64,000 bases of DNA from Hansfordia pulvinata (lineage: Eukaryota > Ascomycota > Sordariomycetes > Xylariales), in assembly GCA_006538405.1 (NCBI GenBank), contig BJKQ01000010.1:1302001-1366000 (forward strand), given 5' to 3'. Under the pieces are notes generated by a model. The model was not told where the DNA came from and searched no databases. It saw nothing but the letters and a program-made list of their open reading frames with translations. The position numbers and the translations under genes are program-made. Below, piece after piece: positions 11,595 to 23,808 of the stretch. Position 1 is the stretch's first letter, and each line of letters opens with the position of its first letter.

Positions 11595-12357
11595 GAGCCA
11601 ATGAATCTCCTCAACCCGACACCTTCTTATTCAAGTCACCACCTTCGCCCTCGTAGGTAGGCGGGTGGCGAGGTAGTCACATATAGCACGTGGGCCTCAT
11701 TGAACGAATAATTGACCTCACTTCAATGTTCTTTCCCAACTCCCAGGACCGCCTTACGTAAAGTAACAGTTCGACTTTATGGCTCCTGCCTTCTTCCTGC
11801 AAGTTGCCGACTAACCCCAACCGCGCAAGCCTTGTCACCTTGTCTTCCGCCTTCGTGTCATCCATATACCTGCCTCCGACACTGCATGTACCTACCGAAC
11901 TTGCACCAGGGCTCTCCCGAGCCAGGAGCGGCATCCACCTACTCGCGCCAAGCCTTCGCCGCCCCAAGTCGCTACCTTCTTGACCTACCACCTAACTTTA
12001 GTGCCGCTTCACATCCGTCCTCCACCACCGGGTGACTGGCACCACCACCAACAGCACTCCCACCCATACTCGTACTTCGTGTCGCGGCGCAACCTCCCGT
12101 CCCGCATCCTCACCCTGCTCTCACCCTGCTCACCACACACCTCTCTTCGCCGCGCTCGACTTTCCAACTCACCATCGTTCCTGTCTGTTCGGCCTGTCTC
12201 GCGCCCACTTATCGTCCGCCCGCGCCTGCCCAACGCAGCAGCCCGCCGCCGCTCCGCGCCTCGCCACGTTGCCCAGCCTGCCCGCCCTTCGCTCCGCTGC
12301 TGTCTGGTCCCTCCAACCCCGAGCCCACCACCGCCACACGCGGACAAGTCGCCGGTA
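11595..12357 (+). promoter_or_regulatory. Upstream region and C/T-rich leader of the exportin gene
   Basis: From about 11700 the + strand becomes strongly C/T-rich and stays so up to the ATG at 12358, as in fungal 5' leaders. The exportin frame is open back to an ATG at 11980, so an N-terminal extension is formally possible, but its sequence is low-complexity and unlike the family. One TACTCGTA word lies near 12067. Confidence 0.5.
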
Positions 12358-15300
12358 ATGGGCGGTCAAAACGGCGCCGGCGACGCCATGTCCGTCGTCG
12401 CCCAGATCCACCACGCCCTCGAGGTCGTCTACAGCTCATCCTCCACCAACGACTCCCGTCAAGAAGCCCAGCAGACCCTCGAGCAAATCAAGGCCCACGA
12501 TGCCGCCCCCAAGCACGGCTACGACCTCGCCTCCGACCGCTCTCAGTCCCCCATTGTTCGCCACTATGCCCTGTCCCTCCTCGAGCACGCTATCAAGCAT
12601 CGCTGGGCCGAATACTCCGAGGCTGACGCCGCCTCTCTGCGCGACTGTGCTCTCGGTCTCGCCCAGAACATCGCCCGGGATGACCCCGCTTACCTACGCA
12701 ACAAGATCGCTCTGCTCTGGGTCGAGGTCGCCAAGCGCAGTTGGGCTCTCGACTGGATGGACATGGACGACCTGCTCGTCCGGCTGTGGCAGGTCCCTGA
12801 ATCGCCAGTCCACAAGGAGCTGGTTCTCACTATTCTCGAGATGCTTTCTGATGAGATTTTCAACGGCGATGATACAGTTGTGGCCGTCCGCGAGGGGATC
12901 CTGAGTAAGGCTTCTGTTGAGATCTTCACACCTTCCACCGTCTTGGCTGAGGGCTTCCCCAACCGGCAGGCCGGTCCCGACGTCCGCTGCGGCAATGAAG
13001 GCTGGCTGCAGAGAATCACGGATCTGCTCAACCAATGCTTGGCTGGCGATTTGGGCAACGAGGACGTTCGCAGCTGTGCTCTCCGCTCCCTGGCCGTCAT
13101 GTACTCCCTCATGCCCTGGGTCATACCAAATGCCGTCACTGCTACTGGCTGTGTCCAGGCCATGTGCGACGCCCTGCGGGCCTCCCACGTTTCCGTCCAG
13201 AAGGTGCGCATCGAACATCAGTCGCTAGATTCGGCGACTTCTTGCTGACCGAAACAGGCCTCTCTTGAAGCTATGCATTCGCTATATAGCCGCACTAGCT
13301 TCGTCGATCAGGAATTCCTGGACCTGGTGGTTCCTCTCTACAGTCCGCAATATACCGAGCTATTCCGTCAGCTATACCAGTGGTCCATCGTTGACCCCGA
13401 AGACATTGACGACGACAAATACCAGTTCTCCAAGAAATTGTCTGAGGTAAGCTCATCGAATGTTCGGATCCGCTGGAGGGTGACTAACGAGCTTGTCAAC
13501 AGCTTACCTCGTTTCTCGGGAATTACATGGATCGGCGCTTTGCTGTCCTACCCATCGATCAAGAACGCGTCGACTTCCAAGGGTTTCTCCAACTGCTTCT
13601 TTCCATTGCACAGAGTCCAAGTTTGGTAGTTTCCATCCCCGTGCTATTGACATGGACACGGCTCCTGAACAATCGCTCGTTGGGGCCGAATATCGCCAGC
13701 CTCATGACTCTCATCGGCCCCCTTCTTGAGCTCTGCAGCTCAAGGCTGGTGCGCTACGAGGCCTTGCCCGAAGACACGCAGGATCCGACATTTCTGTTCC
13801 TGCTGGAAGATACGGATACGGTGCCCGAGCGTCACGCGTTTCTCGGGAATTACAGGCGATACTGCTCCCAAGTCGTGGAATCGATTGTTCGCCTGAAAAT
13901 CACGGACGCTATGCAACACATCCTCAGCCAGACCGAGCAGGTTCTCCAAACGCTTTATGAGAATGGTCCGGCCTTTGAGAGTAAGCTGCGATCTCGCCTC
14001 GAATGTGTGGTTTATTGACAATGTCCAGTGAGCAACTATAGCAAGTCTTCGCCTCCGGTGCTGAGGGTAGATGCCCAAGCGACTGTGATAGAGGCTGCTC
14101 TCAAAGGTTTCGGGAAATGGAGAGTACGATCGGAAGGCAACAACCACCGACACGTGAGTACCCAAACGATATGATTGTTGTGTTGTTTCTGACTTGCTTT
14201 TCGCAGGGCGAGGAAGCCAAAGCACTCGAGGAGAGCATGGAGACGTGGTGCACTCGTTTGTTGGCGATGACCTTCGAGGTAGGCATTATCTCCACCACAC
14301 TCTACCCACAAGCGCCCATGTTGACAGGGGAAATAGGATCCTCTCATCAAGAAACGTGTATTGCAGCTTCTGGTTGCCTTCTCGACGACAGCATTGGACA
14401 AGAGCCCAAACTTTATGCTGAATGTGCTGGAACACATTCTCGTCACTTGGCCTTCTACCCAGTCTGACCACCGGGTGTATAACGAGGCCATCAAAGAGCT
14501 GCAGAGCGAGAGCCTCTACGAGCTTCAGAGGTTGGCTGTAAAGATGCCCGATCACCTCTTGGTAAGTAGCATATCTTCTCCGCGCCCATTCAGGATTTTA
14601 ACACACTATCAGGATGTCTATGACCAGATTGCAGCCAAGGTCAAGGAGATGCTGGATTCTGGAACGCTTGACCAAAAGCGTTCAGTGTCCTACCAGATGT
14701 TTCTGTTCACGATCATGTAAGCTCCATAACTGTCACTGGCTGTCATTAGACTAACCGAAGCAGTCATCGTTCTCGGAGACTTGACCAGCAAGGCAAGATT
14801 GAGAAGCTACATGAGTTCATCACCCCTGTGGCCAATCAATGGCAGGACGAGAGCCTGAAGCAATCGTTGACCTCGTACTCGGGATTTTGCGAGTTGATGG
14901 CTCTCGACAAGGCACAGAACTACATGGCACGAAAGCGTCTCCATGAGATCAAAGACTGGGGCTCTGTCGAGCTGGACGACGAGGGCAAGGCATTACAGGC
15001 TGAGATGGAGGAAAGGCAAACGGTTGGTTCTGACACCTTTCCCATATGTCACGCATCGACTGACTTGAAAACAAGCTGCTGCCACTCCGATCCACCAAGT
15101 CCTTCTTGAACTGCTCTTTGGAAAATGTCGACAAAGAGTCCTCGCCTTACCAGGTCTCATGCGCTTTATGGCAGGATGGGCTTCCGATAATTCTTCCGGA
15201 ACTTCTCAAATTCCTCAGGTGGGTTTTCTCTGGTTTCCATTCTGGTTAACTGAACATCCCAGTCGACGTCACGCTAACCGAGCCCAGCTACGCGCACAAC

Positions 15301-16718
15301 TCCCACACCATCGAAAACTGGACAGGAATCCCGGCAGATATGCGCAGTATAGTTGAGCGTGTTCTGACCGACAGATTCTGGCAAGCTGGCATCTCGGAAG
15401 GGAGCAAAGATGAGTTTTACGCTCGCGTGCTCGACAAGAAGAACACCATGGAAGGTCTGGCTTCCACTGTGCGAGGGTCTGTCCGTTTTGTCCGCGAAGC
15501 TTGTTATGCCATTATTTACTGCATGATGCAGATGCATGACGAGTTCTACGGTTTCAACGAGCTCCCCGGGCCCCTTGCTCACGCTCTTCTTGCCGATTCT
15601 TTCAGCCTCTCGCCACACCAGATGATCAATCTGCTGAACCTGATCCGTTATCTGGTGTATAACTGCCCCGTGACACTACGGGACCACTTCCTGCCGCCAC
15701 TTTTGGCAACTTGCTGCCAGCAGATGGACACCAAGATCACGGCTGAGTGGCAGAGGATAGACCAACAGCAAAGCCAAGCGGCTGGTGGCGATGCCCTTAC
15801 AGAAGAGATGAAGGCGGAGAGCGTACTGAGACAGCTCACGTACACGGCGGTCATGATGATAGCGGATTTCTTGGACCCGGCCCGACTGAGTAAGTGATGA
15901 CTGCGAGGTATCTTATTGGGGATGTTGCTGACAATGTGCGTTTAGACCGCAACTACCACGCATCCAAGACGATATCAAGCGACAAGCTCGACGATTACCC
16001 GTCGCTGAGAAAATTCTGTCTAATGGATTCATCCGTGGTAGAGCCTCTTTTGATGTTCTGTACTCACGTAATACGGATTCGAGACACCCGATGCTGCGGC
16101 ATCATGTTGCGAGTATTCCGCTCCATGGTACCGGAGTTCGCGGTACGTGATACGGATTCGATGGGGCAAGCGGACGCCGGCACGAAGAAAGAGCACCGGA
16201 TTCCAGCCGCGACAGCACAGATCATCCGGGAGTATATCTCGACGGATGTGATCAAAGCGTGCATCACGTCCATCCACGAGGGCTATTTCGTGGAGCTACA
16301 GAAGGACCTGGCGACTTTGATAGCCACCATCATCTCCTACTACTCGCCTCTGACCACGACCCCGCGCGACGTGCTACTGTCGCTGCCAAACATGCGGGCG
16401 GACGAGGTCGACAAGACCGTGCTCTTCATTGTCGAGCAGGAGACAAGTAGCCGGCAACAACGGGCCGCAGTGTTGGACTTGCTCCGCGACGTAAAAGGGG
16501 TCAGCGTCTCAGAAATGGGCAAACTGAGCAAGAGTGTGGGTCTCTCGTCGCTCAAGAGCAGCTCCACGTCGAAGCGGCCGACACGCAGCAAATTGGCGCA
16601 GCAGTTCATGATGGCACCGCCAGACAGGACCAACGGTTCCGGCGGAAATGATCATGAGAACGGCATACTCAAGGCAGAGGAGAATCTTGAGGGCGTGGCG
16701 AACCTTTTCGAGACGTGA
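12358..16718 (+). CDS. MSN5: Msn5 / exportin-5 type karyopherin, about ten introns
   Basis: Importin-beta family carrier that exports phosphorylated proteins and some RNAs with Ran-GTP (Msn5 in yeast, Xpo5 in animals). Conserved segments in order: QEAQQTLEQIK, SPIVRHYALSLLEHAIKHRW, YLRNKIALLWVEVAKRSW, LVLTILEMLSDEIFNGDD, LTSFLGNYMDRRFA, DPLIKKRVLQLLVAFSTTALD, TIENWTGIPADMRSIVERVL, SVRFVREACYAI and FCTHVIRIRDTRCCGIMLRVF. Introns I can place: 13204-13257, 13447-13502, 13981-14028, 14154-14206, 14279-14336, 14562-14612 and 14717-14763, plus short ones near 15019-15075, 15219-15290 and 15892-15945. All junctions keep the frame, so the gene is intact. The C terminus is basic then acidic (SKRPTRSKLAQQF, ending ENLEGVANLFET). 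A second Met at 12388 is an alternative start. Confidence 0.9.
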
Positions 16719-18561
16719 GATGGCCAGCTGGAAGCCAGTTTCTTGGGATGATCTAGTGGAAGCCGCTGAGCGCAGTGGCGGATTCATACCCAGCAGCAGC
16801 GATGAGTTCCGGTCGTGTTTGGCTCGTTGCAACAAGGACAATCCCATCGAGCCTGAGGCAGCCCAAAGGGGGAGGGGGTTTGTATAATAGGCGGTCGCCA
16901 GCCTCGCATAGCATGCGCCGCGGAAGACAGGGACAGTAGACACGTGGCGCCCGGTATATCGACAGCGAATCATTCCACGCCGCCATGCCCGCCAGAGCCT
17001 TCTTAGCAGACAGGCTAGACGATGTAAGACCATTACCAATCCATAATACTCGAGGAATGGCGCAGACCATCAAACCACGTTGAACGACTTGACTTGACTT
17101 GACTTGACTTGAATGGCCATGGTGGGTGAAGTCTTCATCATTAGCATGAAGATCGCCAGCTCTGTTGGATATCTGGGATGAAGAGCTGCCGTCTTGCCCC
17201 GCAGATCAAGATATGATAGGTAGCGGGAGGCCACGTAGTTGACCTTGCGTGGCCCGCAGGCCGTGCAGCGGCATATTGCGGCTGCACGACGTGAAGCAAT
17301 CAGAAGATTGACCACGGAAGCAGCGGCAGCCGAACAATTGTCATTCGATGCCTCGTCCTGCAGGAATGCAGCGGCCTGTCGTGTGTTAGCCGGGGCGCAG
17401 TTCATATCAGCAGGCCGAGCTTGGGTCAATACCTTGAACCTGGCTCTCTTAAGGTTCCGTATTCCTATCGTATACACGTGATAAACTTGATTCACAAGTG
17501 GCAGCCCCAGAGAGCAAAGGGAAGGCATTATGGGGTTTGTAATATCAGCGCCAGAGCATGCGCCCAACTGGACCCGAGGCCGTGCAAGGTTGCCCAAACA
17601 CGCCACGGCACAGCCAAGCCTGAGAGCGAGTCGCTTGGCCAGTTCTGTGGTTGGCATCGGTGGCAACTCTGCAAGGGCTACTTACTGACAGCACAGGCAA
17701 TACATGTAGATACCCAAGTCATCCGATCCAATGTCTCCCATCGCATTGATATAGCTGGGATTGAAACATACTCGTACCTCAAATGTAGTGGGTACTTAGA
17801 TTATCCCTGTGTATACTGCCCCATGTGCATGCGCACGCGGGTGCTTCAGGCCCGATCTGACTGCCTGTCCTCCCGTCGTACCGGACGTACCAGCAAGCAG
17901 TGACGGAATAACCTGCCAGTCGAGAACACATCAATTGCAGCGCACGACGGGAGTATTACATAATGAAGTGTGCAGCTGGCACTGATTGACCCATGCAAGG
18001 TCTCATAAGTCGGTAATTCTAGCATGGGATTCTTTGATCAACCAACATACGAACCCCCCCCCACCCGCACCTTATAAAGCTGTCCACCCGGTAAATCTTG
18101 TCCGAATCCATCAGGTCCTCTCCCAGCTCCCGCCAGCCACCGCGACTGCCGCACATCCGCCTCTACGTCACCCGCGCCGCCCTCTGTCTTATTCCCAGCC
18201 GCTTCAACGCGTCTCGGCTTTCCTCCGCCTCGACCACTTCGCCTCTCATCAGCACATTCCAGGCTCGGGTAGCCTCCGTTTCCGCGCCTCACCCTTCGCC
18301 GAATTCGCTTTGCCTTCATCTGCTTCAGCCTTCTCGTCCAACAACCCTTGACTCCGCCGCCGCCCGCCCGCCGGTGCCACCAGGATAGGCGCCCGCCAGC
18401 CCCGCACACCCCGCCAACCCCGCCAGACCACTGAACCACCGCCAGCCTTGGTGGCGCGCCGACGCATCGCCTGACGGGATGTTAAGCAGCCCCGGCGATG
18501 CGACTTCGTTCCCCTTGACGCCCGCCGCCCCCCCTTTCTCCCGTCGGCCATCCTCGCCGTC
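16719..18561. other. Intergenic region, exportin gene to LDB17
   Basis: 1.8 kb. A minus-strand open frame at 17070-17666 (198 aa) has some Cys- and Ala-rich sequence but no start context, splice signals or family I know. A GACTT tandem repeat lies at 17086-17110 and a TACTCGTA word at about 17769. From about 18100 the + strand is C-rich, the likely LDB17 leader. Confidence 0.5.
17086..17110. repeat. (GACTT)5 tandem repeat
   Basis: Five perfect copies of a 5-base unit in intergenic DNA. Confidence 0.95.
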
Positions 18562-20368
18562 ATGGCCACATCAGACTCCGACACGGATCCCGACGACTCA
18601 GCCGGCTCGCTCCAAGATGACGAACAGCTATGGCACAGTGCGCTCCATCTACCTCCCTTCTCATTTCCATCCGACAGTCCTCACTGTACAAGCCAACAAT
18701 TGTCGCTGACCCTGAATCCCCTCCCAGGCCTCAACCAGGTAGTTCACACCTCGTGCCCTGCCGACGACCACGAGACCATTGACGACGCCCTGCGCGAATG
18801 GCTGATTCTAGCCGCGCGCTGTCGAAGGCGCTTTGCCGCCCAGACCGATGACGAAGACCCCAACGGCCACGGAGGGAAGGATGACCGTGTCAGCGCTGTC
18901 TGCGCCCAGGGTCTGCTTGCCGGTCGCCTCTTTCAAACAAACCCCGATTACGTCCGCACCCAGATCATCTACAGTCTCCTACAGGAGGATGACGTCCCCA
19001 CCCTTTTCCTCATCGCCAGCCTGCTTCTCCATGACGGCCGCTCTTACGGCGACCTTTTCCGTCGTATGGCCGACGAGTCGTGCTTCTCTCGGCTGCTTGA
19101 TTTGCTCAACCAACGGAGGCACCTGGACCCCAGTCTCCATCGCCTGCTGCTCGAACTAATGTATGAGATATCCCGGATCGATCAACTTCGCCTCCGCGAC
19201 CTCTTGCACGTCGACGATGCCTTTATCGGCTATCTTTTCCAGCTCATCGAGGAGCTCTCCGACGATGTAGACGATCCATACCATTATCCAATAATACGTG
19301 TGCTAGTAAGTGCCCTGTTCGGCCCAGCCCGGCCCCCAGCCACTCTTTCTCAATCAGAGACGCGACTGACGCTCGCACCAGCTGGTACTGAACGAGCAGT
19401 ACATGGTCGCGTCGACCACAGCCACAATCGACTCAGGTCCAAACGCTGCCCCTTTGACCAATCGTGTCGTCAAGTGCCTCAGTCTGAACGGCCCGGAATA
19501 CCGCACCTTTGGCGAAAATCTCATCCTCCTTCTCAACCGCGAGACCGAAACGTCGTTGCAACTTCTCATCCTCAAGTTGCTATACCTGCTCTTTACTACC
19601 AGAGCCACATACGAGTACTTTTACACAAATGACCTACGCGTCCTGCTTGACGTTATAATTCGCAATCTGCTCGACTTACCCAACGAACTCACCTCACTGC
19701 GCCATACGTATCTTCGGGTCCTCTATCCCCTGCTTGCCCACACCCAACTTAGCCAGCCCCCTCATTACAAAAAGGAAGAGATCCTGAAGGTCCTGGGTCT
19801 GCTAGCGGGTTCAGGGAGCTTTCATTTCGCCCCGGCTGATGACACGACAGTGCGCCTGGTAGATCGTGTGGGCAAGGTCAAGTGGCTGCAAGACGATGGC
19901 TCGGGCTCCGGCGAGGTAGCTCGCAAATTCATCGGCATGAGCCTCTCCAACTCGGACAGTGCAAGCAACACTAGCGTATCGGACGTGGCCGCAGTCATGG
20001 AGAAGCCTGGGGTCATGACCCCGAGTCGTAATGGTGACGGGGTGCAGGACGTGAGGGTTGCTGGGGAACACAAAGACAACTTGCGCGGAGACGGAACGCC
20101 GCCGACACCGGATCGAGCAAAGAAGCCAGCCCCCGCCGTACCGAAACACCGCCACGGTAAGGCAGTTGTGGCGCCGTCGGCTTCGGGGAGCACCGGGCCG
20201 GAGCCACTGGGAAAGAAACTACCACCCCAGGCACCGCCTCCGAGGAGGAAGGGGAGGCTCAAGACGGTCACGCAAGCTGATGAAATAGTTTTGGCCACAT
20301 CTCCGACGGCAGCGGCCACAGCGAGCACGACGATCACGACGACCACGAGGGAAGGGCCACCGCCTTGA
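18562..20368 (+). CDS. LDB17: Ldb17/Dip1/SPIN90-family actin regulator, one intron
   Basis: Ldb17 (Dip1 in fission yeast, SPIN90/NCKIPSD in animals) activates the Arp2/3 complex to seed linear actin filaments at endocytic patches. Exon 1 is 18562-19305 and exon 2 is 19382-20368, giving 576 aa. The intron has a GTAAGT donor, a GACTGAC branch and a CAG acceptor. The armadillo-like domain includes [80 protein letters not shown] and [32 protein letters not shown], followed by [20 protein letters not shown], all hallmarks of the family. The last 200 residues are disordered, with Pro-rich basic runs ([17 protein letters not shown]), a likely SH3-binding tail. Confidence 0.92.
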
Positions 20369-23300
20369 TGCGATCACGACGTGGATCCAGACTGAGGAAT
20401 TTGGACTCGGCGAAATCCGTATCAGTGGTTTCGTGTCAGAGTTGTGGTGACCTGAAGCAGCGATCCCACGCGCTGTATGGTACCAGTATGCATAGGAGTA
20501 GAAGTAGAGAAGAACAGTCGCCTGGGGTGGGTTCGGCACGGGATATGACGAAAGGGCAGAGACGGGCAAGCCCTGAAGGCAGTGCCGCGGGCTGAAGACA
20601 CTGGGTTATTTCCGGGTGGTATGGGCAGAGAGACGCATCAAGCCGGAACGTTGTCAATGAAAGTCTTCAATGAGACCGACACTTTGAAGAAGATTACAAG
20701 CGTCTTGGGGAACAAGAAAGCAAAGTGATAATGGTCAATAGATGCGACCCTGGTATACAAGATGAATGCTAGGTAGTCGCCATGGGGCGTCAGCGCACCA
20801 GCGGATCGGAACCTTGAGGCCTGGTGCGCGGAGAACCCTCCTCTTACGCTGGTGGTGGTGTGACGGGAAGGGTGGGTGCGCCCCCCCCCTCCCTCGGGAT
20901 GACCAGCAAAAATATAGATAGATAGACTCAAGATGGGCGCGTGTGGCTGCCGAGATGGAACGCTGCCGAATCACACTGATCGCCTTGATGCTTATCTAAC
21001 GAGCAGGGTTGTGGCTCACATTTGAGTGCGGGCGTGGAGGGTGACGCCGAATTGGGAGATTGACGAGATGGGAACCATGACCGTCCCGGCCTACTTGCTT
21101 ATACGGTGCATACTTCAAGTTGCTTATCCGATCTGCCACCTCGGGTGCCGCAGAGCATCAGGTGTGGCTAGGTGTGTGCCCCTCTAGTCACGCTACTCGT
21201 CAGTGCGAGCTGTATCTGCCAACGTGCGCTTTGATACTGTGCCTACCGACATGCTCGTTCGTATTTGCTTGGACCTCGGTGTGCCTCCTTTCCGAGCTAT
21301 GAATTGGGATTGTTATACTTCAACATGGGAAAGTGAGCGGTTGTGCAGAGTGGCCGTGTGTTATCTCGTGTCAGCTGGGCCGCAGTTGCCGGGGCAGGCA
21401 AGATCCTGGCACGCACACTCGGGGTTGTGGGCGGGATTGGAGTTGATGAGACCTCATGCAGGCCTCCCATGTGATCGCCCTGCGAGCAAAGTGCGTGCGC
21501 CGGCACCGAAAACTTGGCTGGGACGGAGTCTGAAAGGATGGATGCTGGCGCGATGTGGTTCGTGAGGCATTGCTATTGACAGCATGTGGGCATAGAAGTT
21601 CCAGCCAATGGCGCAGCGCCATCCGTCCAATGCGCACCATCCAATCCATGGACGGATTTGATAGCGCCCGTGGTGTGGGCTTCCGAGCTCTTCAGCAGCT
21701 CGGTGAGGTTTAGAAGCCGGAAGGTGACGAGATGAGTCCACCTCCAGCTGGAGGGATTGAACACAGGCCGGGATTACGTCATGGCGGCAGTAAGACCCGA
21801 ACCCCGCATCCCGCCCGCACTGGCTCAGCTTGTATGAGAGGTACTCCTACTAACCGCCACCTCTGTCCCTTCCCGAACGCCAGCTGGAGGCCGGCGCTGC
21901 AGAGCCATCCACGCCATTCCAGGTCCCTGCCCGTGGTCTCTTGGGACGGGACCTCAGGGACTGACTTGCGCAAAAAGAGAGGTACCCATACGTGGAGAGT
22001 TGAGGCAGCGTGGGCAGGTGTTCTGAACTGCCCAAAGTCCGCGTCGAGGGCTGTCTCGCTCGCCTAACTCTGAGTTTGAGGGCCAGTCACTTTTGTCCGC
22101 TTGCAGCCAGAGACCGCGAGGAGCTATCGAATTCTGGAGCTCTCTGTAAGGTGCGCCGACAGGTTCCTGTGCACGCAAGAGTACTTGCACACGCGCTCTT
22201 CAGGGCTGCGCGGGCACCAGGATTGCATCTGACCCTGGCGACAGCAGTGAGCCTTCTGCTGGGGGCCAGCGCCACCGGCGTCGCCTTGGCGAGATCCACA
22301 TACGTAATTGTCTAACCGCAGCCCTCGCCCTAAGTCGATTCCGTTGGCCGCCGCCCTCGCTGGCCGCTTGCGCGCCGAGTACTCTGTACCGAGGACAGCC
22401 CGACCACGGGGAGTTCGAGTAATCACCACAGGAGCCATCATCATCATCACTACCATCAACCACCTGGATCCAGGGAGCCGTGCACCTTGAGAGCCCTCCC
22501 AGCTCTGTGTCGGCGCCCGACTCGCCTCCATGCGAGTCCATGTGCGCCATCTGTGTGACTCGACTCAGCTGCTGGAGAAGGCTACGCCAACACACACCCA
22601 TGGATAACCTGGCCTGAGTCGCCAGCTGTGAGCCGAGACCATTCAATCCCGCCCATGCTTTTCTCTTCCAGTCCAGACCAGCTGGCCGAGCCAGAACACA
22701 CAGGGGCGAGCCCACCAGCTCGAGGCCACGCTTGACGTGGCATGTGCCAACTGCCGAGTACAGGATTGGCCGGGAGCGCGGGCGTTGTATGCTGTGATAG
22801 TTGAGCCTGTGCGAATAGCTCACCGCACTCACGCCGTGCAAATGACGCATGAGCTGTTGGCTAGGTTTCCTACCCGTACCAAGGTAAGTGCTGACGCTAC
22901 GGTGACGGCCTACAGTGTAGTGGCGGCAGAAGCATCGTGTACTATTGGAATAAGCCGGTTGCATCTTTTCTCAACTACCTTGGCTAGGCGTGATAATCGC
23001 AGCATCGGGGATGTCCTGGCGAAGAAGCGAATCTGGTGATTCTGTGTCCAACGGGTCACTGCTCTCTCCTTCACCATCGCGTCGGGAAGCTCTCTGTAGG
23101 TGTTTCGCCGACAGTCTTGGAGGGTGCTTGCAACTTGCATTTTCCAAGAGACGGAGCCTTACGCCGACGTGGCTTGCTCGCGAACCTCTCGGAGGGTAGG
23201 TCTCAGACCACCCAACACGGCATCAGGACACTTGATATTGACCTTTCTTTGCATTCCCCACGCCCGTCGATACCTGACGAGACCCGACATGGCCGTTGAA

Positions 23301-23808
23301 CGTGTTCGCAGAGCCGACGAACTCGGCGGGTACGAGTACTCGGTACATCGGCCTCAAGCAACATCCTGGAGGCTGCTTGAGGCATAGTGGCCCATCCAGT
23401 CCAAGGTCATTACCGAAGTGGGGGCGCCGGGCGACTACCACCAGCGTCTAAGGAACTTCGAAGAGCGATTATGGCCAAGCTAGCTTCATACGGTTAGCCT
23501 ATAGAGGTGGTTGAGTTAGTGGGAGGCCTTGCGTCAGTTCGACCAGGCTCCGGCCGCCCGGCAAGTCGGCTTGCCGCAGCAGTAGCAAGCAGAACAGCGG
23601 GAGGAGAGCTGGGCCCCGGGGGGGATTTGGGGTCTGGCTGGAGATCCATTGCGCCATGAGTGCTCGTACCTCTCTCTCGTTGGCGCCGGACCGTTGCATG
23701 CAATCGAACGTGCTCTCCCCCGTTTCGGTACGAGTGCGGCAAATCGAGCTACGAGCAGATGCTGTGTCAGGTACGGTTAAGCGTTGATGTAATCAGGTAG
23801 GTACGGGT
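20369..23808. other. Long intergenic region, LDB17 to SLM1
   Basis: 3.4 kb with no gene I can support. The longest frame (22200-22964, minus) is rich in Arg, Ser and Cys with no motif. TACGAGTA occurs inside a CGAGTACTCG palindrome near 23331-23342. A GTAAGTG donor-like site lies near 22883 but no coding exon is convincing. Confidence 0.5.

Noticed and set aside
10801..11604. 267-codon + strand frame
   Set aside because: No family resemblance; it overlaps the opposite-strand candidate that has a proper intron, which explains the openness better.
17070..17666. 198-codon minus frame
   Set aside because: Its C-terminal part reads the GACTT tandem repeat (VKSSQVKS), so the frame is unlikely to be a gene; no homology recognised.
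22200..22964. 254-codon minus frame in the LDB17-SLM1 gap
   Set aside because: Arg/Ser/Cys-rich with no start context, splice support or conserved motif.
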